Source: Ignelater luminosus (Eukaryota; Arthropoda; Insecta; Coleoptera; Elateridae). From it: a stretch of 64,000 nucleotides of DNA. This document shows, piece after piece, positions 35,286 through 47,274 of this stretch. Location: NCBI GenBank assembly GCA_011009095.1, contig VTPC01091011.1, positions 1 to 64,000 on the forward strand. Reading direction: 5' to 3'. The notes beneath the pieces were generated by a model. The model had not been told where the DNA came from. It saw nothing but the letters and a program-made list of their open reading frames with translations, and did not search any database. The translations under genes were made by a program, and so were the position numbers. Numbering within the stretch: position 1 is the first letter of the stretch; every line of letters starts with the position of its first letter.

Positions 35286-35737
35286 AAAAAATGAGAAAAC
35301 AGAAATTGTTCTGAAAATGTGAGTATCACCCGATTAACCCGACCAACCTGCTGACGTCTGATGCTTGACCCGGGTGTATTGCCAGGTTGAATTTCTGAAA
35401 ACACCTTTGGAGTACCACTCGTGCCTGGCTCTAGTTGGACATTACTCGACTGTCTATTAGTTTCGCTCTCAGAACTTGTACCCGGCTGCAGATTTGTCGA
35501 GTTTATTTGTGCCACTTTTAGAAATCGTACTTTGCTTTATTACCCATTTATCTATTGTCAAATTAAACGTTATCTGTAGTGTTACACTAAGCTCAAACTG
35601 ACTGAACGAATGGTCAGAGTGGGGTGGTGGCGTGATATCAAAAGCGCGGTCACGTCTCTTGCTACTCCATGAAGCGACCCGGAATTTTTCTTTAGTGACC
35701 CGGTACCGGGTCGCGACCCACCATTTGGGAAACGCTG
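35286..35737 (-). mobile_element. 5' end of a second hAT element, opposite orientation
   Basis: The outer end, read on the minus strand from 35737, is CAGCGTTTCCCAAATGGTGG, a textbook hAT terminus, followed by GTCGCGACCC and a perfect 16-bp palindrome GACCCGGTACCGGGTC (35698-35713). About 170 bp further in, minus-strand frames read IDKWVIKQ (the usual hAT MDKW start, with Met mutated to Ile) and then, in another frame, a Ser/Thr/Pro-rich linker with LQPGTSSESETN and LEPGTSG. The piece ends at about 35285 against the plus-strand hAT. Its 3' half and second terminus are missing. Confidence 0.65.
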
Positions 35738-36027
35738 CCCTAGATAATTACAAGATATTGAACTTTACGATTGATTAATCTACTGTTTTGTTATGTCAAT
35801 AAGATATGTATTTCTGGAAGAAAAGGGAATTGTGAAAGATGCATTGAAAAGGCCAAAATGTTTAAAAAGAGTAAATCATATGAGATGTTTAAAACCCATT
35901 AACGCCCAAATTGGTTTTTCTTTCTTAAATTGACAAAATAAACAGTGCCAGTGCCTTTAAAAAATTCAAGAACACTAATTTTGGCAAAATTTCATTTTTT
36001 CAACTTTCCATTTCGATGGAAAAGCTT

Positions 36028-36043
36028 GTCGTCATATGACGAC
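36028..36043. repeat. 16-bp palindrome GTCGTCATATGACGAC of the piggyBac element
   Basis: Perfect palindrome. Variants occur at 39428-39443 (one change), directly inside the right terminal repeat, and at 38752-38767 (two changes). The first two are both followed by RCTGGGCG-TAG-GGG. Subterminal repeats of this kind in piggyBac elements are candidate transposase-binding sites; that role is inferred. Confidence 0.8.
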
Positions 36044-36328
36044 ACTGGGCGGATAGGGGCTGATACTGTTTCTAGGTTGCCCTTACGAATCGTTTGGTTT
36101 CTATCCCTTTCTATGCGTCTAACAGAACTGTCGTGTTCGTATAGTAATCAAAAAAGTATTTCAAATAAATATATTTACCAAAATAAATCTTACAAGCAGA
36201 ACAAAAGAACAAACTTTTTTGTCCTGTGTATTAAAGAAAAGAAAAAAAAACACACTATGTTATATGGAAAAGAAAAGAACATACCATATGGTAAGTAAAG
36301 AAACATTCAACCCATAAGGTTACGTTAC

Positions 36329-38146
36329 ATGTCACACAGTAAGTAGGCGGTGTGCTTCGACATCCCTCCAGCTGTCATCTACGTTGTTTGACGCTTTTGG
36401 CAATGTAATGTGAATCTTCTGATCATAACGAATGTCAGGGGTGAAAGTACTTGGACCCTGTGTGGCACTTCTTTTTGGAAGTATGATACCAATACTTCTT
36501 CGGAATTTAACCAACGATAGTGCGGATCGTCCAGGTATATGCTTGTAGAGTATTCAGGAATTTACAACAGCCATATCCAGCGACCATACAAAGATTGGCC
36601 AGTACCACTTCAAACCGCGTATATTTGTCTAATATTTACCGACTAACCAGTCATTGATTTGTTGTAGGTTTTTATTACTGCTGGTTGCGATGCGGAAAGA
36701 AAACGAGACAGATCTCTCCGTTGGTACCGTACCTATAGTCAAAAGAGCCCCGTTTTGACTTTTTCAAGGCCCGTGAGTCCTCCAAGGGACACTTCTTCCC
36801 TGATCGTACCTGTTCCACAAAACGGTTTGTTCGCTAAATGAATCAAAAGATCTAAACTCGTAAATAGGTTATTGAAAGATATTGCGTGACTCTGTGAAAA
36901 ACTAACGCATTCTAACATACACAACTAAAGTTAGTTAATTCATTTCATCCACTTGATTGTGGCCTGTATATAAATTAAGATTATAACAGTAGCCAGACTG
37001 CCCGCACAATGCCCACAACTTATATTTTCCTCTTATAAACTGCTTGAGATTATCTCGACCGAAATAGCGAATCATCATTTCATCTACTGCAAAATTTTTA
37101 TCAAAAACTCCAAACTGTTGAAACTGGGCGCAAATTTTGGTTATCAAAACTCTAATTTTAAAGCCCCCGTCGTCTTTATTTTCGTTTGCCCAAGAATTGT
37201 CTTGAAAGTGCAGAAAGCTTTCTATTTTCAGATATCTGTCTCGACTCATTGTAGGCTTAACCACAGGGCACCCTAAGTCATCATCATTGCTCCAGTACAT
37301 TCGTTCTTATGGAAGAGCTTTATAACCAGAAAGTGGAAATATGCCTAAGAATGGGTTCAATTCATCCGTAAAAAAAATAAAACTTGATTTCTTTCAGAAT
37401 GACTGATTTTCCCATAATTTTTTTTCTTGGTACAGTAATACCCCGATTTACGCGAATTCGAATTTACGCGGTTTTTAAATCTTCTCGTCGATTCGTCTTT
37501 TGTTGAAAGAAGGCCTCAGTTCAATTGAAAAAGAGTTAAAAATTTTGAAAAACATACACTGCAAGGAGGAAATTTTGCGTGAGAACAAAAAATCCTTGAT
37601 CCGTCAGACGACTTTGTTAGATTTTATGAAGCTTTCTACGTCAAAATAACTTCGGTTTATGTTTTTTCAATTCATAATAATATAATTTTTTGTATTATCT
37701 AAGATTTTATTACACATTTTTCTTCTAAATTATGGTTTTCTTTAGTCTCCGGTCCCAATTAAACATAATTTGTATGTATTTATATGCAAAATTGTACCCC
37801 GATTTACGCGAATTCAGTTTACGCGGTTATCGCTCGGTCCCACCTATCGCGTAATGTGCGGAGTATTACTGTACTTCTTTTTCAGGTGCTTGCAACGGTT
37901 GTTGATATGTTGGGTTTCTTGGTTGATGGCGTGAATTTCTAATGTTACAACTACGACATCCACTGAAGGAGCATCGTTGCGTCCAACATTATCGTGAAAC
38001 TGCTCGTCACTAAGTTCATCTATGTCCGGTGGAATTATTACAGTATCGATGTTATTCGAGTTTTCTAAGTCATCATAAAAGGAGTTATCCTTGAGTATCT
38101 CCTCGATTTCCTTCAATCGCAAGGCCTTTTTGTAAGAGTTCGACAT
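36329..38146 (-). pseudogene. piggyBac transposase, decayed and split by a MITE
   Basis: It reads leftward from ATG 38146-38144 (MSNSYKKALRLKEIEEILKD, followed by an acidic IIPPDIDELSDEQ stretch typical of piggyBac N-termini). The 37433-37871 MITE interrupts it; it resumes with TDELNPFLGIFPLSGYKALP and then, at 36935-37300, MYWSNDDDLGCPVV, FGVFDKNFAVDEMMIRYFG and KLWALCGQSGYCYNLNLYTG. The first catalytic Asp (AVDEMM) is kept. A shift leads to 36739-36924, where the second Asp is lost (HAISFNNLFTS for FDN-FTS). The GVD motif with the third Asp is deleted before KWYWPIFVWSLDMAVVNS. The last frame (36332-36514) ends without the Cys-rich finger. Non-functional. Confidence 0.9.
37433..37871 (+). 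mobile_element. Tigger/pogo-like deletion derivative in piggyBac
   Basis: The ends are CAGTAATACCCCG and, reverse complemented, CAGTAATACTCCG (12 of 13). They are flanked by TA at 37431-37432 and 37872-37873, as for pogo/Tigger elements. A 21-bp block, CCCCGATTTACGCGAATTC with its flanking TA, is repeated in direct orientation at 37439 and about 37796, each followed by TTTACGCGG. A plus-strand frame to 37650 reads SSIEKELKILKNIHCKEEI and ends TTLLDFMKLSTSK, resembling the C-terminal tail of a Tigger-type transposase, which would make this a shortened relic of a larger element. Confidence 0.8.
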
Positions 38147-38400
38147 TGTAGTAGCGAATCCTAAAACCAATGAAATTCTAACCTCAAATGCGTTACGGTA
38201 TAAATCCAAATATGACAACCGAAGACAATAATCAAAATTCTAGTACATTAGTATTAGGAAACCGTTTTAATCTTTCTTTGAAAATAAGACCACAACAGAA
38301 AATCAAAACACGAACTGAATCACGTGCCACTAAAACTGCTATCGGTAATGCAGACGCGCGATATGCACAGACCTGCAAGATTTGTGCTGTGTGTGATACT

Positions 38401-38731
38401 TAACGTGACCATTTTTTTTTGCTTCAGAACGGGACACCATCTAAACATGTCATTATTGTTGCGAATTTTTTTAATTGAAAATTTGATTAAAAATGATTAG
38501 TGAAACACACAAATGTTATAGAAACAAAAAAACATGAGAGAAATACATATCAAAACAAAAATTAAATTACAATAAGGTCACAATTACTACTCTAACACAA
38601 TATAGCAATGCATTTAAAGTTCATTGAAATATTGTGTGAAAATGGGACGTTTCTGTTTTCGTTCGGAACAACGGGACAGAAAGCATGAAAACGGGACAGT
38701 CCCGTTCAAAACGGGATGTATGGCCACGTTA
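38401..38731 (+). mobile_element. hAT MITE (331 bp) in piggyBac
   Basis: The ends are TAACGTGACCAT and, reverse complemented, TAACGTGGCCAT, fitting the hAT start consensus. They are flanked by the 8-bp duplication GTGATACT (38393-38400) and GTGATACC (38732-38739). Near the right end is an ACGGGAC/GTCCCGT inverted repeat. No coding capacity. Confidence 0.85.
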
Positions 38732-38809
38732 GTGATACCCATCCATCCATTGTCGTCATACAACGACATCAATATTTCTTCCATAATTGTATCCTGGTAA
38801 TTAGAAACT

Positions 38810-39145
38810 TATAGTATTCCAAAAGATATAGTGCGTTTATGACTTTAACTTTGTACGTATTTCACAGCGGGTCCCTCATAAAAATCAACAAATACAAGTA
38901 GTGGCACGTGTCACAGACGATTAGGTAAACCAAGCACCGTATTGAAATAATTGATATTTCTAACATTTTAGTTTAAAAGTATTTACGAAAGTAAAACTTA
39001 TCTCAATACGATCCTGTGTCAATGTCAGAAAAGGTCTTCACAGGTAAGCCGATTGATGACATCCTGCTGTGACGAACTTGTAAAATTTACTGTAAGCTAA
39101 GTAGCAATTAAGTCATAAACGCACTATATCTTTTGGAATACTATA
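38810..39145 (+). mobile_element. Tc1/mariner-like MITE (about 336 bp) in piggyBac
   Basis: A perfect 36-bp inverted repeat at 38810-38845 and 39110-39145 starts TATAGTATTCCAAAAGATAT. TA borders suggest a Tc1/mariner relationship. The 264-bp centre has no ORF. Perfect arms imply a young insertion, the youngest of the three in this piggyBac. Confidence 0.88.
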
Positions 39146-39468
39146 CAATTTTTGATCACTTTCAGGGCGCAAGACAACCCTTAGAAGTATGGAAAAATTT
39201 TTTGTAGCGTTATAATTACAAGTATTTAGACGAAAAAAGAAATTTAAAAATGTCTAAAAATTACCGATAAGCAGACCTTTGAATATAAACGAAAATGAAA
39301 CAAACATAAAACAATAATTGCGTATATTCCGCTTCAGGTATTCGTATTAATCACAAAAGACGACCCACAAAGTATTCTCTATCCAATATTTCAACGATGA
39401 TCGCCAGAAAAAAATGTTAAACTTAACGTCATCATATGACGACGCTGGGCGTTAGTGGGTTTAGTTAA

Positions 39469-41250
39469 ATCGTAAGCATCTTTTTGTTTTTCAACAGGGT
39501 AGCGTTGAAAACAGTAGATGATTGACTGTATCATTTGTTCTTATAACATTTTGTTACGAATTTCAATTTTGTTTTATTTTCTTTCTCGTTTCATTCTTAT
39601 TTATTCTAACGGAGATGGTCGTTTTGCTCTAAAGATTCTTCCATCCCTACAAACAAAATACTAAAAATGTAGAACAATATAAGGAGGGGGATATCTTTAA
39701 AATGGCGGGTCTGATATGTTCACCTCTCCATAGTGTACTTCAATAGTTTGTTTACTGTTACTCTAATTAAAAATCTTGTAACTAACTTCTTTATTTGCAA
39801 TAAAATTCCCGTTCAAAGATGTATCAAAATCCGAATTAATCCATCATCAATGTTTGACTTGGCAAGTTGTATGAGAGTTGCAAATATATCTGACATGGAG
39901 TATAATAAAAAAAAGCAACATGCCTAAATATTAAAGTACGAGAAACGTATTTCAAATAAGTAAAGCTATGACCGATTATGGTTCACTGTTTCATAGCCTA
40001 CTATAAACCAATGGAGAATCATATGAACAAATTTGTGACAAATATGTCCAATAGGTGAAGAGGAATTACTGTAACAATTTGTGGTTGTATTTGAATGAAA
40101 ACATTTCGACAAACAAGGCAAGCAAAATGCATTTTATTGACATACCTAGTAAACGTCTAGCTGATTCTGATTGTGAAGTAAACTGTAACTGGAGATGTTG
40201 ATATGCTGATTGTTGAAACGGCTGTTCCCTCTTCTAAGGACAAAAATTGTTAGTTAGTTGTTCAACAAAGACATCGATCTGTTAATACTGTAATGTTTTT
40301 ACTCAGTTATGAAAAGCGAAACTTTACCCGTACTTTTTGTACAAAAGCCGAAAAAAATGCATTTGTCTGCTTCCTCTACAGAGGAACTCTACCTCCAACC
40401 TCTTATTGAAGGTCTATCATCAAGTTTAAACTTGGATAGGTAATTCTAACAACTTAAAGCCGAAAGATTTTTGGTGGATCTTCTAAAACAAAATAGGCTT
40501 CAATCGTTCATCTCTTAGTAAGACGTAAATGAAAAAGAATGTTTAATATTTTTATATTAAGTCGTTAGAGAAATGATTTCCCTACTTACCAAAATATAGC
40601 TTATTGTTAATTTTCATCCAGATTACTTTTCCATTAGCGGTGGTCGTAACTTCGTATAATCTGTATTAATTCATACGTAATTTAATTCTACATCCAGCAT
40701 ACAAAAATATAAAGGCGTTACATTAGAAAAATTAAGATATTCAGGCTTGAAGCTGGTCGAGAGCTGCCCATTGTAGGTACGGCAAGCCCTATATCGATGT
40801 AAAGCAAATTTCATGGGGAACCCAAACTTGTAGAGATACTAACAGCATCGTAAATTAAGATAAACAAGTGACATTATGTCACGTTACCTGTAATGCCCTG
40901 TACATAAAAAATTAATTTTTTTTTGAATTTCTGTCTTGGATTTATAAATAACAGAATTATGAAAGAATTCTCCTTAGATGAGACATCCTGTATAATTCAT
41001 ATAAGACATTTAATAACATTTTCTTACTACTGGGATTTAAAAACGTTGTTATCCGAAAGAAAAGTCGTACTTTGTCTTGAAAATTTTATTTTCGTCTTTA
41101 GTGGGTGGATTCCGCCCCTCCTCGCTCAGTGTGATGATGGTTTTGGTAGAATTTTAGTGACCCCGTAGTTGATAGTTGTCCTTTGAAATGTTCACCTCAA
41201 AAAAGTTAACCTCTTAGACTTAAGAAATTCCAGTTTGGATGTAATAAACT
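39469..41250. other. AT-rich non-coding stretch
   Basis: No gene or repeat can be supported. An open frame at 40923-41168 (non-ATG) has no recognisable motif. Confidence 0.4.
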
Positions 41251-41254
41251 TATT

Positions 41255-41584
41255 TTATCCACAGTCAACTTATAATTGAATTTTTATGCACACTTATGAA
41301 CCGTTTTAACTAAAATTTTATCCACTAGTGGAATAAAGTTAGTTTATTTCACTGTTGTGGATAAAACGTTGTATTGTATTCCTGTTTGAGTCGCGTTTGC
41401 GTAGTCACTTATTGACACTGACATCTATATTTAAATGTCGGTTAATTTTTTTAATCAATTCGAATAATTTGGCTTGTGATTGTGGATAAAACGTTGTATT
41501 GCATTCGAGTTTTAGTCGCGTTTTATCCACTTAAGAAAATTACTCGAACTGCGTTCTTGAGTTTCAATATTCTTGCGTGGATAA
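41255..41584. repeat. Cluster of six TTATCCAC / GTGGATAA motifs
   Basis: TTATCCAC occurs forward at 41255, 41318 and 41523 and as GTGGATAA at 41357, 41482 and 41577. Two of the reverse copies begin near-identical blocks of about 40 bp (TGTGGATAAAACGTTGTATTG, then Y-ATTC and GTCGCG) 125 bp apart. The arrangement looks like nested ends of one short repeat family whose terminus is GTTTTATCCAC. Confidence 0.7.
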
Positions 41585-41599
41585 AACCCTGTCTAAGAC

Positions 41600-44500
41600 A
41601 GTCTTACAATAAATAACTATTATTTTGTAACTTTTTTAAATCTGAGGTTCTACTTTAATGGAATGAATGATATCAATAAAAAAAGCTCTGAACATACATG
41701 CACACATTTCTGGTTTTATGAGAAAATAAGAAACTAAAAACGATTTAGTTAGCTTGTATGGAAAAAATAGAAATTTGGCACAAAAACATTTATACACATC
41801 AAAACGCAAACTTTCATCTTTTTGATAACACTCAATAGCAGTTGTTTAAATTTCTCCTAAGCGTTACATGAGGTAATTATCTACAAATCAGGATTCTCCA
41901 ACAATATTTAAAGTAAGAGCATTAAAGTGTTCCGTTTTTAAGTAAACCAGAAATATAAAAATCTAAAGATTTCTTGTTTATTAATTATAACTAATGTCCG
42001 TGTACCCAAAATGAACACTGATATCCCCAAAGAAAATATCATACATAGTATTACTCACGCTTCTGATAAGAACGTCAAATCAGCTAAGTATAACGTCCAT
42101 TCACCAAATCAACATTAAAATAACGAACAAACTAGCTTCCGACGAGGAAACCAATCTCAAAATCATAACATCTCTCAACACAATAAAAACCAAAATTCTT
42201 GGGGAGAAAGTTTACCCCATTCACTCACACGATGAGTGAACAAATCCAAACCATCTGTAGACAGCTTGCCAACTTGAGAGAATGTTCACTTTTTTGGAAT
42301 ATCATGAAAATTGCACGCGATCTGTTTTACGCGGTTGTGGATTCAAAAGTAATCTCAAACAGATGATGGCAAAGTATCTGCCGAAGTGGCTTTGTCGTTA
42401 TCAGCCACTCGATATAAAAAGCCTTATTGGTAATGTGTTTATTCCACATTTTCTTAATTATTGCGTTTACTGCTTCTTTTGGACTTATTTAAAATACGTT
42501 TTTTGTCATTTTCGATGATAATTATTGTTGACTGTAAATTGAATGCTTGGTTAAAACAGTTAACATTCCAAATGGCAGAACAGAATTTTTTCTAGTTTGA
42601 ACGAGTTCTTTACTCTATCGCACAGTGGTTGCAAGTCCAAACAAGCTGGTCAAAAAATGAAAATCTATTTTGATTTTGATCCTGATTATCTAGATCGTTG
42701 AGTATGAATCCAAAGTAAAATTTACTAAAAACAAAATGGCATATTTATTGTGGCCAATTATCGGGTCAAAAAGTCTTAAAATTAGTCGAAAATTTGTATT
42801 TGGGATTTTCTAGATTGTTGGTACAGCTGAAGTCAAAAACACAGTAAGCAAAATCTAAGCTGCAACATGGAGAACTTTTATGTAAAAAGATTTTGTTCAT
42901 TGGGAAGTCTGCTTCTGTTACTGTTAGCGTTGGTGAAACTAACAATTTTCCAACATCTAGTGATAAACTCTTTAGTTTCTTCTGGCGAACACTTACGAGG
43001 GAAATATTTCGACGTACTTTTATTTGTAGCTTCTTGAGCAGCATCTGGCATCGACGCGGTTGGTAATAATACAAATGAATTGCAGTGCTTAACTAACGTT
43101 GACATATTATATCACAGGTGCAGGTCGACAGTTTCTACGACAAATTCCTGAAATCCCATGGAATATATTTCATGTTAAAGGCTATTTTCTACAAAGATAG
43201 GCAATTCTACATTAAATAGACAAGAGTTTGTATCGTAGAAGAACAGCCTACCTTTTACAAGGAAACTTGCATTTTAGTATCTTTCTTCCAATACCAAAAC
43301 ACAAAAGAAATGAAGAAGATTATTATTATGATCATAATGAAAATAATTCATACAAACTGAACATTGGAGAAATAGAGAAGGAAACAATAAAATGGTCTAC
43401 TTTTCTTTAAAGCAAAAGATCTTGAAAGAAACCGTGAATTTTAATTCTAAAATCTATTTAAAACTCATGTCAATTGTACCTTCTTCTAATTCAGTACTTA
43501 AGGAAGGACAGTAAATTACGAGGCGTCTCTGTTGCACTTCAAAGAATGTCAATGCGTGCATTTTACCCTGCAGTCGAGACATACAATGATGTTGACACAC
43601 CACCAATAATTAGAAGAAGAAAATTTGATTAAATATCAGCAGAAGAACTAAAAGATAGACAACTATGAAAATTATTTAATTAAATGTTATCGACTTACTG
43701 TGCTGCTCTTAATAGCTAGAAAAATACGAATATTGTTATGTACACCTTATTCCTTATGTTTATGTAATAGAGTGATCACTGAGAGTACCTAATCGCCACT
43801 GATGATAACACGTCAGCATTGTGAGAGTTCCTGGACATAAACATTGAAAATCCTACTGCCCAATGTAGTTTCTTTTTTCTGATCGCAGACCTCCTAATAA
43901 GATCATACCATAATACTGAGTGTTGCTAGTATAACATATGTAAAGACAATTAGCTATCATTTGACCTCGGAATAGTACCATCATTTCTTTAGAAAAAAGA
44001 AAACAAGTGGAAAAGTGAGGTGGTCCCCCATTTCTCAGCAACACTGCTTGTAGTTGTAGCTATACCAAACAATTGCTCTTCATTGATGAGCAACCTTTAA
44101 TTTTGGAATTGAGTTTGGTATTAGGTTTTATCTTTAGGAAGTTTTTTTCCTCTAAATTTAATGCCTTCCAAACACATGCGTTACGCCATATAATTTCTTC
44201 TCATCTATTTCCTACTTGCTATTTTAACTTTGCGGTTGTCGTTCTTTATGGTTATCTTCATTAAGTAAGTACTCAGTGATAATTTTCTTCTTTTTTGGTT
44301 TTAAATTTATTCTTTTCTCATTTTTTCTTTTACAGAAAATACCAAATGTTATTCTTGATGATTTGCAGCATTTCAAAATTTGCTTAGAATTTGTTATTAG
44401 TCTTTTCTTCGTATTTACTATTTAAAATAATCGTATAAATCAGGGGAAATTTATAACAAAGACAGCTTTAGAACAATCAATAATTTATTTTTCACGACTT

Positions 44501-47270
44501 CTTGGCATAACATAACTAATTAAAAGCCAAGTTCTTATGTAAATTGTGTTAAATTTAGTAAGCGATCTATTATTTTTATTGTTCGAATTTCCATATACTT
44601 TTTCGTTTTCTACTAATGACAGTATTCGTTTAAGTATCAGAAATGCTTTCTAACCATTTCAGTCGAGTCGTAAATTGTTCGAGTTCGTAATAAATACATA
44701 CAAAAGGTGTGTCTTCGTTTTTCTAAACATATAAAGAAAAGTTAATTTTAAATTTATTATAGTTAATTTTGATTTAAACATACCATATTATATTTAGATA
44801 AAATCTACATTAGAAGTGAATGCAATCGCAAATACAATTGAAATGTCAGTTCATTTATAGAGAACGATATAAATGAAAATCTGTACCTTTCACAAATAAA
44901 ATACGGCAACACGCCAGAGAGACAACACGCTGAATCGTATTAAGATCTAATCAGTATTTTAAACCACAGAGAGATAAAAGATAGGAATGATGAAAAATGA
45001 AGTAGAGGCACGGAGTAAAAGAACCGATTAAAATAAAATTCTCTAATTAATTCTGGAGAGTCAAAGGTGACAACGTGGAGATCTGAGATTTACAAATTAC
45101 TTAAAAACTGGAAACGACCAGTCGAGAACTTGAACTTGATTTAGGAAACGTTTACTGATTTAAGAATGTAGATTTCCATAAATATGGAATAAAGGATTAG
45201 CTCGTAATGTAATGCAAAATAATGGATGGGTCGATATCTGATGAGGGTTGTATGGGTCTGATTATTTAGCAGTCTACGGTTTGGTAGTTCTCTGTTAGCA
45301 TGTGAAATAGAGGAGATGAACTGATAATCAAACTAAACAGGGAGAGGGAGGTACAAAATCTAATCAAAAGCGATTGCTATGATGTTTTGACTGAGTGGAC
45401 TGTTTGCTCGTCATGTACCGGTTCTGATTAAACCCTTTGTGCATTAACGCTGCTGCATAGGTCGCTGCTACGCGGTATTATACTGTACATACAACTAATT
45501 AACATAATTTTGGGAACGGTGAACTTACTGAATTCAAATTATTTGATTTACCTAAAACATTTATTAGTTAGAAACAACAAAAATAATAAACTTCAAGCAT
45601 GTTATTATTTGACGTTGTTTCTCCAAGGTGTGTTATTAGATGATATTGCTTCTTCGTCAACCCCTTCTGTTATGACTAACTAGGAAATAACGAAGGTTAT
45701 TTATTGCGGTGCAATAAAGGTTTAACACAACACCACATCTCGCCAGAAACCATATATTTATACAAGAAACACACGCGCTTTAAGTAAACATAAGTATATG
45801 TCTCATTCAACGAGAAATAACAGTTTGGTGTATTTCATCCTTGAACGTCATCTCGAATATTACAGTCAATTATTTCTATTTGTTTTTCACTAGAGAATTT
45901 CATATGTAATTCTTTTGTTACACAACTTTACAACTTTAAAATTGTACAAAACGCTAAAGAAAGAATGTGATTACGACTTTGCTGATTGAATAAAATCTGT
46001 ATCTCTGAAAGAATTGTAAAAACCGGTTAATAGATGGCCGAGATGTTTGATCTTCCGATTATATATTGGTGATCGATTGATCTCTTTCTAAAATTCTTTC
46101 GATTTTTCTAATTAGAAGCTAATAAATTTTTGATTTAATTTAGAAGTGAAATGATACATCAAAAGGACGTGTTGTGTAGATTAATAAATACGATAAGAAT
46201 AAATAAACAAGTAGGCCTAGAAAACCTTCAATTATCTACATTATTAGATTCTAGATTCGAGATCTCGAATAATATTAAAATATACTGGATATTTCGTTTT
46301 GAAAACGATCAGTCTTAATGCTTGTAAGCACCAAGCGCAATAGAATGATTCAAACTCGAAACCGCCATCTTGTTTTATAATCTTGTTTGAGAAAACAAAA
46401 GACTTAATTGGGTTAACAGTTTTTTACATCACTTCCAAAATATCAATGGAAGTCGTTCTTTGGTTTAACCAATTTTAATAATGGTAACAGAACTGATATG
46501 TTTACCATGAAAATCAAACTCATTCTCTTTGCATAATATCTTGGTCTTCCCAACAAAAATCTCACCACCGCCGACCAGTTGCCGGTAGAGCGCTGGTCAT
46601 GGTTACTCTCAGTATTAGCAATCGCTCTCTAGCTGGTAAGACGATGAACATTGACGTCAGCATTGTTATTATGACACTATAGCGGCCTAGCTAACATTAT
46701 ACCATCGACCGACTGCCATAAGCTGGATTTGATCACTTTATATTGACCTACCACCAAATTTTATCAATGAAATTGACAAACTTCAACGTTTTAGTTGCGA
46801 CGCGATGGGCCAATAATGGTAGAAGGTCTAGATTGTGGTGGGTGAGTAGAGGTTTGTTATCGGGGTTTACTGTACGGTCTGTTTTGCAAAAATTTCCTGT
46901 TGGCTACCATAAATAGAGCACATAGGCGTCATCGAATTCGTATATTGGGCAAACCAAGTTGGTAAAAATGAGTGGAGATCTAGCGAATTCTAGCTGAAAG
47001 AACATGTTTCTTAATGAAATTTTCTTTCTCGAAAGGTGTCTCCTCCAAGGTTTAAGATATTAAATCATACGGAATGTTTCCCAACTTCCAGCAAAGATCG
47101 TGAACTTTATCAATCAGTTATAAATAAGTTGTGCAGCATGATGTGCTGTGGTAATTATTCCCATGGAACGGAAAGCAGTGACATGAAATGAAATCATTTT
47201 GTTGCATCACCATTGAGAGTTGCCATTTCTATTAATACATCGTCATTATTGGAGTCTTTGAGAAACTGTA
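41600..47270. other. AT-rich non-coding stretch
   Basis: Nothing is assignable over 5.6 kb. Frames at 42766-43105 (minus) and 43228-43410 (plus) lack known motifs. A plus-strand segment at about 43505-43630 reads LRGVSVALQRMSMRAFYPAV and is protein-like but unidentified. A slightly GC-richer patch lies at 46560-46760. Confidence 0.35.
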
Positions 47271-47274
47271 AATT

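Larger units (their letters stand above)
35889..39468 (-). mobile_element. piggyBac element (3.58 kb) with three nested MITEs
   Basis: TTAA stands at both ends (35889-35892 and 39465-39468), the obligatory piggyBac target. Inside it the terminal repeats are AACCCATTAACGCCCA on the left and, reverse complemented, AACCCACTAACGCCCA on the right (15 of 16); spacing to the TTAA differs by 3 bp. The transposase lies on the minus strand between them. Subtracting the three inserted elements (439, 331 and about 336 bp) leaves about 2.45 kb, the usual size of an autonomous piggyBac. A 16-bp palindrome recurs near both ends and internally (separate entry). Confidence 0.85.

Noticed and set aside
41255-41584. 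TTATCCACA motifs as a bacterial DnaA-box origin
   Set aside because: The window is clearly eukaryotic. The motifs lie in repeated blocks, and there is no dnaA, dnaN or other bacterial gene nearby.
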